Source of the DNA: Nostoc sp. JL33
GTDB lineage: Bacteria > Cyanobacteriota > Cyanobacteriia > Cyanobacteriales > Nostocaceae
Assembly (NCBI RefSeq): GCF_017114985.1
Contig: NZ_JABXKP010000007.1
Coordinates: 122,618-186,617, forward strand
Length of the DNA: 64,000 nt
Reading direction: 5' to 3'
Numbering within the stretch: the stretch's first letter is position 1; each line of letters opens with the position of its first letter. The notes under the pieces are model-generated. The model was not told the origin of the DNA. It did no database searches and saw only the letters and a program-made list of their open reading frames with translations. The position numbers were made by a program, and so were the translations under genes. Positions 44,137-52,627 of the stretch are shown one piece after another.

Positions 44137-44613
44137 ATGGTTCAGGAAAAACAATCTGACCGTCAACAGAGATTACAGAACTTTTTACAAGCTGTAGAAG
44201 CTGCTCAAAAAGTGCAGGATGACATCATGAAGTATGGGCTTGAAGCCGCTCATTTATATTGTGATGATGTTGATGGAGATTGGCTAGAAACATGGGGAGA
44301 AGACGAAGATGGGCAGCAAAGTTTTGTAGAATTAGTAACTAATTTCCTTCAAAGTGATGACTTGGTAGTGGTGAAGGTAAGAAAGCAGCTAAAAGATAAA
44401 TCGCTAGAAAAAATTGCTGTTGAGTTGGAAAGATGCTTGAGGTTCTCGAAAGAAGAAGATAGGATTTTTGCTGTAAAAAATGTGTTAGCTGCTAGTGTAG
44501 CGGGTGGAGAAAGTAATCGCGGAACTAGTGATGAAATTGATGAAAGTGAGTTGTTGAATTTAGCTGAAGAATTGCTAGAGAAGTTGGCAGAAATTAAAGG
44601 TAGCGCTGAATAA
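44137..44613 (+). CDS. Hypothetical protein sharing the antitoxin's C-terminal domain
   Basis: The 158-residue protein has a new N-terminal 65 residues (QKVQDDIMKYGLEAAHLYCD, DVDGDWLETWGEDEDGQQSF). It then has a domain parallel to the antitoxin's end: VKVRKQLKDKSLEKIAVELE, EEDRIFAVKNVLAA, GESNRGTSDEIDE and LAEELLEKLAEIK. The similarity also holds at the DNA level, which points to a recent duplication. It lies 160 bases after the antitoxin gene and 29 bases before the CHAT gene. No known family was recognised. A linking or inhibitor role between the two is conceivable, but is only inference. Confidence 0.75.
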   Translation: MVQEKQSDRQQRLQNFLQAVEAAQKVQDDIMKYGLEAAHLYCDDVDGDWLETWGEDEDGQQSFVELVTNFLQSDDLVVVKVRKQLKDKSLEKIAVELERCLRFSKEEDRIFAVKNVLAASVAGGESNRGTSDEIDESELLNLAEELLEKLAEIKGSAE

Positions 44614-44642
44614 GTTGTAGGTGAGAGGTTAACTGAGTCAAT

Positions 44643-47600
44643 ATGGCAAAAGGATTCGGCGCAGGCAAACCCAAAAAGGGAAATATAAAACGCCAAAAGG
44701 CTTATCTTGAGCTTATCTTTGCGCTGCTGAAGTGTCCCGATAAGTTGAAACCAAAGATGTTGATGGCTAACCGAAATTTGATTGATTCTAGTTTGGTGAA
44801 GGCTCTAGAAATAGTAGCCATAAAGTTAGCTGAAGAAGGCGATGACCAGTCAGCTAACTTTTTAATTGAGCTTGCCAATGGGCTTACAGAAGAACTGGGT
44901 TTATTATCTAGCGACTCGGAAATATTTTCCCGTTTTTTGCTTCAGATGAAGCTGGCAATGGATAAGAGGAATGGTCATCTAGATGCAGTGCATCCAATTC
45001 TACAAACATATTTAGAGCGAGACAATCTTTTTATTCAGCGTTTTCGTAGCTGGGCAACCTCTAAACTGAATAATTTGGCTTCACAAGATGCAAACAAAAT
45101 CTTGGCAGTGCTTCTAGCTGCTTTCGGTAGTATAATTTCAGAATTTCCTTTAGGAGATCGCGCTGAAAATGTAGAAGAGGCGATCGCTTGCCATCTAACT
45201 GCGTTAGAAGTATTAAGTCTTGAAACATCTCCTAAACAATGGGCTGATGCTCAAGATCGCCTAGCTACTGCCTGTTGCAATCGTATTAAAGGCGACCAAG
45301 CCGAGAACCAGCAAATTGCTATTGATGCCTACGAAAAAGCCTTACAGGTTTTCACTCGTGAGGAGTCTGCTAGAGAATGGGGAAAAATTCAAAACAATCT
45401 AGGTAATGCTTATCGTGACAGGATTTGGGGCGACAAAACAGAAAACCTTGAGTTAGCGATAATAGCGCACCAAAGCGCTTTGCAAGTTCGTAGTCGAGAT
45501 GAGTATCCAGAACTGTGGGCGATGACACAAATGAATTTAGCGGTGGACTATCGTCAACGAGTAGAGGGTGACAAAGAGAAAAATTTAGATATAGCAATCG
45601 CAGCTAACCAAGCAGTTCTGCAAGTCTACACCCGTAGTGTATTTCCCGAAGATTGGGCAGATACTCAAAACAACCTGGGCAATGTTTACCGCGATCAAAG
45701 TGAGCAAATTTTTGGTGATAAGTCAGAGAATCTGAATTTGGCGCTTTCTGCCTTCCAAGCAGCTTTGCAAGTCTACACCCGCAATCAGTTTCCTGAAAAA
45801 TGGGCACAGACACAGATGAATCTAGGCAATGTCTATCTCCTCGACCTTAAGCAGACAGTTAAGTGGATAGAGTGTTTTCGAGCAGCCTTAGAAATTTTTA
45901 CACCCACTGACTTTCCCCAGCACTGCTTCAAAGCATCACGTAATATGGGTTATGCTGCTTTTCAGTCTCAATTGTGGTGGGAAGCGATTGAAGGTTTCAC
46001 TCCTGCAATTGAAGCTGTGGAACTTAGTCGCAGTTGGGTAAAATCTGAATCACGTCGTCAAAAGATTCTAGAAGAATCCATCGGCATTTACGAAAGTATG
46101 GTGCAAGCTTGCATCAACGCTGGACAAATAGAAAAAGCCTTTGAATACTCCGAGCGATCGCGCTCTAAACGCCTGGTAGACTTAATGGCAAGCTACAACC
46201 TCTCTCAAGGTGAAGAAATCCCCCCAAAAGTTCAAGAGTTATTACAGCAGTATGAAGAACTGCAAGAACAAATTGACAAAGAACGCCAAAGCCATAAATC
46301 TGAAAATAATCGCAGTGAAACACGCGCTGCTTGGGAAGCTTACAATGAAGCGATCGCATCTTTAGAAACCCAAAAACAACAAGTTTGGGAAAATCTCAGA
46401 CGCGAAGATCCCGTATTAGCTGGAGAAATTCAAGTAAACCCCCTCAGCTTGTCAGAAATTCAAAAGCTAATTGATCAGCCCAATACAGCTATCCTCAGTT
46501 TCTACACAACTAACAGCGACACCCATATTTTTGTCGTGCAGAAAAACAAAATTACTCTCCACACCTGCATAGGACAAGGATTAGATACGTTGCAAGGCTG
46601 GATTAACCAGAATTGGTTATTGCCTTATATGAATGATTCCAAAAAATGGGAAACTCAAATTAACAATATTCTCCGTGAACTAGCTGAACGCCTGCAAATA
46701 TCTGAACTTATATTCAAACATCTTGAAAGAATAGAAGAATTAATTTTAGTACCTCACCTGTTATTACATCAGATTCCCTTGGCTGCTTTGCCTACAGGAG
46801 AATATCAGGAATATTTAGGAGATAGATTTCTGATTCGTTACACCCCAAGTTGTCAAATTTTAGAATTTTGTCAACAACGCGACACTGTAGGCACATTTAA
46901 TCAAATATCTCTACAATATGGAACTGTAGAAGATGCTGAAGATAACCTTCCCTGTGCCAGATTTGAAGGCGAACAACTTGCCCAAATGTACAATATTCCA
47001 CCAGAGAAGAGATTAATTGGCAGCAGTCAAGCCACTTGTGAAAACTATCGACAGTTGGCACAACAAGTTCAAGTACTTCATTCCTGCCACCATGCCCAAT
47101 CTCGCCTCGATAATCCTTTAGAATCACAGTTAAAATTAGCTGATGGTTGCATCACATTAGGGCAATTGATGACACCAAGCTGGCGTTTACCTCAACTTGT
47201 AGAAGTGTTTTTATCTTGCTGCGAAACTAATTTGGGTACTCCTTCGCTAACTGATGATATTCTGACTCTCTCCACAGGTTTTTTGTGTGCAGGTGCTAGA
47301 AGCGTTGTTAGTACTTTGTGGTCAGTTAATGATTTAGCCACAGCATTATTTTCCATTTTCTCCTACCAGCAGCGACAAGAAGGTAAAAACCGTCCTGAAG
47401 CTTTACAGCAAGCCCAAATTCAGCTACGGGAATTTACAAAAGTAGACGTAAATAAAATATTTCAGGAAGTAGAAGCAAGGGAAAAAGAACTAATAGTAAA
47501 TAGAAAAAAATATCCTTCAGGTTCTATCGACCATGAACAATGGAAGCTTGAATATAATATGTATGCCAAATTGAACAGCCGAATTAAAGAAATCGAAAAC

Positions 47601-47669
47601 TCTACTCAGCAATTTCCCTTTTCAGATCCTCGTTACTGGGCTGCTTTTATTTGCCACGGTTTACGGTGA
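44643..47669 (+). CDS. TPR-CHAT domain protease
   Basis: The 1008-residue protein has a novel N-terminus (about 1-160), TPR repeats (about 170-480, such as NNLGNAYRDRIWGDKTENLE and AVLQVYTRSVFPEDWADTQN), a coiled-coil linker and a C-terminal CHAT domain (about 650-1008). The caspase-like dyad is visible: His in VLHSCHHAQS near residue 816 and Cys in VEVFLSCCETNLG near 859. CHAT proteases of this type cut protein targets and in some bacteria act in immunity (Craspase, gasdermin activation). Here it follows the toxin-antitoxin genes on the same strand, with 29 bases to the preceding gene. No gasdermin or Cas gene is adjacent. Confidence 0.92.
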   Translation: MAKGFGAGKPKKGNIKRQKAYLELIFALLKCPDKLKPKMLMANRNLIDSSLVKALEIVAIKLAEEGDDQSANFLIELANGLTEELGLLSSDSEIFSRFLLQMKLAMDKRNGHLDAVHPILQTYLERDNLFIQRFRSWATSKLNNLASQDANKILAVLLAAFGSIISEFPLGDRAENVEEAIACHLTALEVLSLETSPKQWADAQDRLATACCNRIKGDQAENQQIAIDAYEKALQVFTREESAREWGKIQNNLGNAYRDRIWGDKTENLELAIIAHQSALQVRSRDEYPELWAMTQMNLAVDYRQRVEGDKEKNLDIAIAANQAVLQVYTRSVFPEDWADTQNNLGNVYRDQSEQIFGDKSENLNLALSAFQAALQVYTRNQFPEKWAQTQMNLGNVYLLDLKQTVKWIECFRAALEIFTPTDFPQHCFKASRNMGYAAFQSQLWWEAIEGFTPAIEAVELSRSWVKSESRRQKILEESIGIYESMVQACINAGQIEKAFEYSERSRSKRLVDLMASYNLSQGEEIPPKVQELLQQYEELQEQIDKERQSHKSENNRSETRAAWEAYNEAIASLETQKQQVWENLRREDPVLAGEIQVNPLSLSEIQKLIDQPNTAILSFYTTNSDTHIFVVQKNKITLHTCIGQGLDTLQGWINQNWLLPYMNDSKKWETQINNILRELAERLQISELIFKHLERIEELILVPHLLLHQIPLAALPTGEYQEYLGDRFLIRYTPSCQILEFCQQRDTVGTFNQISLQYGTVEDAEDNLPCARFEGEQLAQMYNIPPEKRLIGSSQATCENYRQLAQQVQVLHSCHHAQSRLDNPLESQLKLADGCITLGQLMTPSWRLPQLVEVFLSCCETNLGTPSLTDDILTLSTGFLCAGARSVVSTLWSVNDLATALFSIFSYQQRQEGKNRPEALQQAQIQLREFTKVDVNKIFQEVEAREKELIVNRKKYPSGSIDHEQWKLEYNMYAKLNSRIKEIENSTQQFPFSDPRYWAAFICHGLR

Positions 47670-47829
47670 TATAGCGTTTCCTAATAAGAGTGAAGTAGAG
47701 CTTAACCTCAGATAAAGCTGTGTTTTATCTCCCCTCTCCTTACTAAGGAGAGGGGTTGGGGGTGAGGTTTTGATATGTACTTTATGCACCTGGGAACCGC
47801 GATAAAACAGTATTGAGGTAATTACTCGC
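47670..47829. repeat. Dispersed CTCTCCTTACTAAGGAGAG repeat
   Basis: The palindrome CTCTCCTTACTAAGGAGAG at 47735-47753 is followed by GGGTTGGGGGTGAGGTTTT. A near copy lies at 8553-8605. It could double as the end of both convergent transcripts. Confidence 0.6.
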
Positions 47830-48300
47830 TTACTCATCAACCTGATTCGCATTGGGTAAAAATTCAGGATTCAAAGTTTGGTCTAAAGTGTAGGGGCATA
47901 TTTCTGGAAAAACCTGCTCACCCAACTCAGTTTCTCGAATTGCTAAAGCTAAACCTAGTTCATAAACAGTGAAGAAAACTTCATCAAGATAGGGTTTCAA
48001 GCTAGGGCTATCTTGCAAAAGCAGCTTAATTTGAACACGTTGCTCTCGAATTGTACTCAACCAGCTATTGCTACGTTTTTCAGGTTGAAAATGCCATTTT
48101 AATAGGTGTCCTAACAATACTCCTAGCCGATTTCTCAATTCTTGCCGTTCTCTTCTGCCCAAAGTTTCAATTTCTTCAATCAGGTTAACCGTATCTAATT
48201 GATCCCACTGTTGAGTTTTAAGCAAGCTAACCTGTTCTTGAGTCCAAGTATAGAAGTCTGTTTTATACAGATAAGATGTGTACATCTTTTCAACAGTCAT
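47830..48300 (-). CDS. DUF29 family protein
   Basis: The 156-residue protein contains YKTDFYTWTQEQVSLLKTQQ and DTVNLIEEIETLGRRERQEL, then HLLKWHFQPEKRSNSWLSTI, the standard pattern of DUF29, a helical family numerous in cyanobacteria. Function is unknown. It stands alone on the minus strand. Confidence 0.9.
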   Translation of the reverse strand: MTVEKMYTSYLYKTDFYTWTQEQVSLLKTQQWDQLDTVNLIEEIETLGRRERQELRNRLGVLLGHLLKWHFQPEKRSNSWLSTIREQRVQIKLLLQDSPSLKPYLDEVFFTVYELGLALAIRETELGEQVFPEICPYTLDQTLNPEFLPNANQVDE

Positions 48301-48359
48301 AAGCTTTTATTTAGCAAAACCCGATAATGACTTTAAATAATCAATGGTAGACCGATGCT

Positions 48360-48443
48360 GGAGGCGGCAAGCTACGCTTCACCTGCTATATAAAAAAATA
48401 TTGGGTGGTGCGATGCCGAAGGCGGCAAGCGATCGCACCACCC
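48360..48443. repeat. Short dispersed repeats (GCGATGCCGAAGGCGG family)
   Basis: Two units are seen. GATGCTGGAGGCGGCAAGCT is at 48354-48373, and GCGATGCCGAAGGCGGCAAG at 48410-48429 ends in a HIP1 site. The same family is seen at 22348, 24333 and 40669. Short dispersed repeats of this kind are described in Nostoc punctiforme. Confidence 0.7.
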
Positions 48444-48470
48444 AACCTAAAATAATCTAAAATCTAACGA

Positions 48471-49067
48471 CTAATTCGCTACTTCAGCCAGTTCAATAAC
48501 CCGCCCTTCATAGTCCTTAACCAAAAAATTCAGGGGCTTCTGGTTACGAATCTTGAATTTCAAACCGCGCATTTCGACTCGCATTAAAATCATTTCTAGG
48601 CAGTCATGGTCAAAACAAACGTGGCGTTGCTGATTTTTGATACCTAAACTCGCACCAGTAATGACGTGTAGCTGGGTGTTTTTCTTCAATTGATACCACA
48701 GCCCATCATTGGCATTATTCATCATTTTGCTAGACAAGCTCGGCCCTGTAGACATATATAGTGGATCAATCCCAGTTGCGCCTATAGTTTGTTCGTAGTT
48801 GTAGTAGTAGTGCAATGGCACCTCAGCTGCTGGCAAATCTAGCAGCCCTTCATACAACTGTCGGGCAATCTCCAAATCTGACACCATTACAGTGTGTACT
48901 TTTGGGGCACTGGTGAGGAACATCCACATGGCACCAGCGTAAGCTGCTAGCAGCATTACCATAATGCCTTGGGTGGAGAACAAGCTATCTAAGGGCAGGG
49001 AAGGCAGAAAGGAGCCTAAGGTAAGGGGACTGAGCAGGAACGATATCACACTAACTGCTATAACCAT
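48471..49067 (-). CDS. Membrane-anchored glyoxalase/VOC-like protein
   Basis: The 198-residue protein from ATG 49067 has two hydrophobic segments at the N-terminus (about 1-18 and 33-52, GIMVMLLAAYAGAMWMFL). A VOC-like domain follows, beginning KVHTVMVSDLEIARQLYEGL, with HVCFDHDCLEMILMRVEMRG and a C-terminal VKDYEGRVIELAEV. The DFEGRxIEL-type end is typical of the glyoxalase/bleomycin-resistance fold. Metal ligands cannot be assigned with confidence. A TTG two codons upstream is an alternative start. Function is unknown. Confidence 0.75.
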   Translation of the reverse strand: MVIAVSVISFLLSPLTLGSFLPSLPLDSLFSTQGIMVMLLAAYAGAMWMFLTSAPKVHTVMVSDLEIARQLYEGLLDLPAAEVPLHYYYNYEQTIGATGIDPLYMSTGPSLSSKMMNNANDGLWYQLKKNTQLHVITGASLGIKNQQRHVCFDHDCLEMILMRVEMRGLKFKIRNQKPLNFLVKDYEGRVIELAEVAN

Positions 49068-49263
49068 GAACAAATAAGGATTCTATAAGGGAGCCGATTT
49101 TATGATTGTCGATTAAGACTAAAATTAAGTCTTTGTTTCTAGTTTATCAATACTCAAGTAGTCTGAGTCTGGGCTACAAACTGGGCAACACCAAGATATT
49201 ATGCGATTAACTCCCGTAGTTCAATTCTCAAAACTATTTTAACAACTATCAACTCAAAGGCTT

Positions 49264-49893
49264 GTGCAAATTCCTCATTTTCCGGAATCTAATCACCCCC
49301 TGGTGAAGTCGCTGTTTCATCACAGTGACGATGAACTACTGACTCTATTCCAGCGCTATCCAGAGGCAGGGAAGTATTTTACGGTGATTTTTTGCCGCTA
49401 TAGTCCCATAGTCTATACCTTAATTCGGCATTCGGCGCGATCGCCTGTGCAGGCAGATTATCTGTTTGCCCTCACCTGGCGGCATATCTACTACGAACTC
49501 GGTGGACTAAATTTAACCGCCTCTCAATCAGGCGAGGAAGCCTTAACGATTCAAAATTGGTTAATTAATATGACAGCTTTCTGTATTAACGAGATTAAAC
49601 TACCACCTACAGAAGCAATTCATTATTCTCTTCAAGCGACTTCGCCGCCACTATGGTGCTATGTAGAACAGGCATTAGACCAACTACCACCACTTTTGCG
49701 ATTGATGGTGTTAATGGCTCAAACTTTCCACTGGAGCGAAACTAGAATCGCTGCCTATCTCCAAGCCGAAGGAGAAGCGATCGCTCCAAGTGTTGTAGCC
49801 AATTCTCTCCAGGAAGGCTATCGTATGCTAGAGGACAAATTACCCACAGATATTCGCGCCATATACTTTGGGGAAGATTTTGCTCAACCATAA
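49264..49893 (+). CDS. RNA polymerase sigma factor-like protein
   Basis: The 209-residue protein from GTG 49264 resembles small sigma-70-family proteins of cyanobacteria. The segment YFTVIFCRYSPIVYTLIRHS and AQADYLFALTWRHIYYELGG-like residues (about 40-85) fit region 2. PLLRLMVLMAQTFHWSETRI with IAAYLQAEG (about 145-175) fits the helix-turn-helix of region 4. Sequence is divergent, so promoter recognition is uncertain. It is followed after about 100 bases by a secreted TPR protein on the same strand, which may be co-transcribed. Confidence 0.75.
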   Translation: MQIPHFPESNHPLVKSLFHHSDDELLTLFQRYPEAGKYFTVIFCRYSPIVYTLIRHSARSPVQADYLFALTWRHIYYELGGLNLTASQSGEEALTIQNWLINMTAFCINEIKLPPTEAIHYSLQATSPPLWCYVEQALDQLPPLLRLMVLMAQTFHWSETRIAAYLQAEGEAIAPSVVANSLQEGYRMLEDKLPTDIRAIYFGEDFAQP

Positions 49894-49991
49894 TTTAAGT
49901 ATAAACGCGTATATTGGTTGTCTTCAATTTAAAAACTTAAAACTTCTTCTTAGACCTTCTACTTAAACCCGCAATTTTACGGGTAATTTTT

Positions 49992-51074
49992 ATGAAACAA
50001 CAGCTTGTATTTCCCAGGCAAAAGGTAGGCTTAATTTGCGTAGGTGCGATTTCTCCTCCCCAGATACTTTTACACAGCTTTTTACTGTTTACTTTTTTGC
50101 TGAGTCCGATCGCGGCGGGTGCAGTTGATATTACCCAACAACTCCACCGCCCTTTAAATAGTTCTGTTGGGCGACAATCAAGAGATGAAGCAGACAGTTT
50201 ACTGGGTATCGGTGAACAACAATACGCTTCAGGATATGCCGATAAAACAATTACGTCTTGCTTACGGGCACTACAACTATATCATTCAATTGGTGACCTG
50301 AAAGCACAAGGTCTGACTTACAATTTGCTTGCAAAGGCTTATGTCCAGCTAGGTAGTTTAAAAGAGGTGGAAGATTCATTACGACGAGGATTAGCGATCG
50401 CTCGTGATACTAAAGACTTACAATCTCAGATTTTTCTGCTGAATAATATCGGTACATTTCTACTACAACAAGGCGAATCTGCTGCTGCTGGTAAAACAGT
50501 TGAAGATGCACTCGCAATTGCTCACAATGTCAAAAATATTGAAGGTGAAGGATTGTCTTTGAGTAATTTGGGTTTGGTAGCAGCTAGGTTGGGAGATTAT
50601 AACAAGGCGATTAAATTGTACGAAAATGCTTTAATTTTCCGCCGTCAGACTGGCGATGCCATCGCCCAAGCAAATACCCTAAATAATTTAGGTGATGCTT
50701 ATTTAGCATCTAGAAATTATCAAGATACCATTGGCATTTATGGGGTAGCAATGCAAACAGCTAAAACTAACCGCGATCGCACTAATGAATTACGGGCAAT
50801 TGACGGTTTAGTTACAGCTCACAGTGCTGTAAAACGTTACCAACGGGCTTTTGACTTACTACAACAACGTTTAACACTCGCTGAAGAATTGCAAAATTTG
50901 CCAGAAGAATTAAAATCTTTTCAGTCCTATGCTCAATTATACGAGCAGCAAGGTAATTACCTAACTGCCCGCAATTTTTATGAAAGGGCGATTATACTGG
51001 CGCGGACATTAAAAGACAGCAAACAAGAAGCGCAATTGCTAGATCAGCTAACTAAAATGCTTCAGCACAAGTAG
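49992..51074 (+). CDS. Exported tetratricopeptide-repeat protein
   Basis: The 360-residue protein has a signal peptide or anchor (about 20-45, LHSFLLFTFLLSPIAAGAVD) and then about six TPR units (residues 70-350, for example LSNLGLVAARLGDYNKAIKL and LNNLGDAYLASRNYQDTIGI). It would be a periplasmic or membrane-bound scaffold. The stop codon TAG at 51072-51074 lies inside the terminal repeat of a MITE-like element, so the native C-terminus may have been altered. It is downstream of the sigma-like gene. Confidence 0.88.
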   Translation: MKQQLVFPRQKVGLICVGAISPPQILLHSFLLFTFLLSPIAAGAVDITQQLHRPLNSSVGRQSRDEADSLLGIGEQQYASGYADKTITSCLRALQLYHSIGDLKAQGLTYNLLAKAYVQLGSLKEVEDSLRRGLAIARDTKDLQSQIFLLNNIGTFLLQQGESAAAGKTVEDALAIAHNVKNIEGEGLSLSNLGLVAARLGDYNKAIKLYENALIFRRQTGDAIAQANTLNNLGDAYLASRNYQDTIGIYGVAMQTAKTNRDRTNELRAIDGLVTAHSAVKRYQRAFDLLQQRLTLAEELQNLPEELKSFQSYAQLYEQQGNYLTARNFYERAIILARTLKDSKQEAQLLDQLTKMLQHK

Positions 51075-51315
51075 GGGCAATTCATCAACATTGGTGTCAA
51101 CTGAAGCTAAAAGTAGCAAAACTTTCGGCTTGACTCACCCGCCTGGAGCTAAAGTTCTTTGGCTTTTAGCTAAAGTCTACTCAAGTAGACTAAAGATTTT
51201 TGGCTAGATTTTAGTCATCTTAAGATGACTTTCGCTATTAGCAAGGAACTTCAGTTCCTTGCGGGACATAGCTTTTACGTTAAGTTGACACCTGTGATTC
51301 ATCAATTGCCCCTAC
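51071..51315. mobile_element. 245-bp MITE-like element with GTAGGGGCAATT ends
   Basis: The ends are GTAGGGGCAATT (51071-51082) and the exact inverse AATTGCCCCTAC (51304-51315). Inside lies a second matching pair, GGTGTCAACT (51093-51102) and AGTTGACACC (51283-51292). The interior holds three consecutive palindromes with 2-base loops: 51174-51191, 51213-51230 and 51241-51262. There is no coding capacity. The layout of ends matches the element at 31341-31622. It separates the TPR gene from a convergent gene that ends at 51331. Confidence 0.8.
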
Positions 51316-51330
51316 TTTGCGACTATTTAA

Positions 51331-52035
51331 TTAATTCAAAAACACTGAACCGTTGCGTTCAATTCTCAAAGCACTTCTACCCTGTGCTGCATCGGTGGCT
51401 TCGTTAAATTTAACTTCCAAGCTTCCTGGCTCTGAAGAGGGTTGTGGAGTCACTATCAACTGTCCGCCATCTGGTCGTTGAAATGTCACCGTAACTGGTG
51501 CGTTTAAACCTTGCAATATTACATCTGACTTACCTTCTAGCGATCGCGGTGCCGTATCGCCGATGACTTGATAAGTTATATTAGCCGCAGTGTCATTCAC
51601 AAACCTGATAGTAACTTTACCATTAGCCAGTGCGATCGTCGCGATCGGGGTTTGTGGTGGTTCGTTAGTGGAACCCCCTTCTGGTATCGGCTGTTGAGTT
51701 TGCTCTCCAGAGGCTGGGCGTGGTAGTCTCACACCTGGTTCTGGAGTTTCACCGCCGACACCCAATTTTGTTTGGTCTTGTGATGGGGTAGCAGGCACGG
51801 GAAGAACCCCTTGAGCAGCTTGTCTTTGTGTTAGTGCATTGGGAGGACATCCCTGTGGTACTACAACCTGATTATTATGTGGTTCTTCGTAGAAAATCTT
51901 CGGACAAGGGTTAATTTTGGGAGTAGATTCTTGTGCTACTGCTTGATAAATGCCTGGCAGACTAATCAGTAATCCCCCACAAATAGCGCCAAATAATTCA
52001 GCGGACTTGCGAACTTTTGGAAATTTCATATTCAT
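51331..52035 (-). CDS. Conserved exported hypothetical protein
   Basis: The 234-residue protein has a signal peptide (about 1-34, ending GIYQAVAQES), a Cys pair (CPKIFYEEP, GCPPNALTQ), a Pro-rich disordered middle (residues 70-125) and a C-terminal beta-rich domain (ATIALANGKVTIRFVNDTAA, NITYQVIGDTAPRSLEGKSD). It looks periplasmic. The C-terminal domain type recurs in cyanobacteria but has no assigned function. It is convergent with the TPR gene across the MITE-like element. Confidence 0.78.
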   Translation of the reverse strand: MNMKFPKVRKSAELFGAICGGLLISLPGIYQAVAQESTPKINPCPKIFYEEPHNNQVVVPQGCPPNALTQRQAAQGVLPVPATPSQDQTKLGVGGETPEPGVRLPRPASGEQTQQPIPEGGSTNEPPQTPIATIALANGKVTIRFVNDTAANITYQVIGDTAPRSLEGKSDVILQGLNAPVTVTFQRPDGGQLIVTPQPSSEPGSLEVKFNEATDAAQGRSALRIERNGSVFLN

Positions 52036-52260
52036 TATTGACTCCTAGAAAAACTTAAATTTTTATTTTTTAAATAGTTTTTAAAGCCCTAAATTAAATT
52101 ATGGTGTTTAATCGATGATTAAATATAAATTTTAACAAAAAATTCGATTTTTAGTCTCTAGCTAAGGACGCGGAAATAATCTAAAAAAATAAATCTATTT
52201 CATTCTCAAGACTGAAAACCTCAATCATCAAATAAGTCCACAGACTTTAATCATTGTGAT
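52036..52260. other. AT-rich upstream region
   Basis: AT-rich with no gene seen. It probably carries the promoter of the exported hypothetical protein on the minus strand. Confidence 0.45.
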
Positions 52261-52486
52261 TAGACCTCTTGCAAAAGTCCCCTAACACCCCATCCCCAGC
52301 CCCTAAGAGCCTGCGGGGAGGGGAGACTTTGACGTAAGTTAAGCTAAAACACATCTAAGAAAGCATATTAAATTTTATCAAATTCTTGTGGAGTGGGCCG
52401 AAAAGCCCGCCTTGATCATGCAACTTAAATGCCGATTAGCTTAAAGGCGGGGTGGGGTTCTTTTTTTCATTTATGCAAGAAGTCTA
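52261..52486. mobile_element. 226-bp MITE-like element with TAGACCTCTTGCAAAA ends
   Basis: TAGACCTCTTGCAAAA (52261-52276) matches the inverse of TTTATGCAAGAAGTCTA (52470-52486) with two mismatches. The interior includes CCTGCGGGGAGGGGAGAC and GGCGGGGTGGGGTTCTTT, which recur at 59691-59732. A lone right end of the same type (TTTTGCAAGAGGTCTA) is at 59808-59823. It is non-coding. Confidence 0.7.
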
Positions 52487-52627
52487 TTAACTACATTTTT
52501 GTAATAGTCAAATTGTCTTGTTGAATAAGATACCGCTAGAAAATAAATTTCCTGCCTAATAGTTAAAGTTTGCTTGAGTGAACTTAAATCTTACATCTAT
52601 CAAAGGAAACAAATATTTGTTGCCGAA

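Noticed and set aside
44643..47669. CHAT protease as part of a type III-E CRISPR (Craspase) locus
   Set aside because: No cas gene or repeat array is present in the window; only the protease family is shared.
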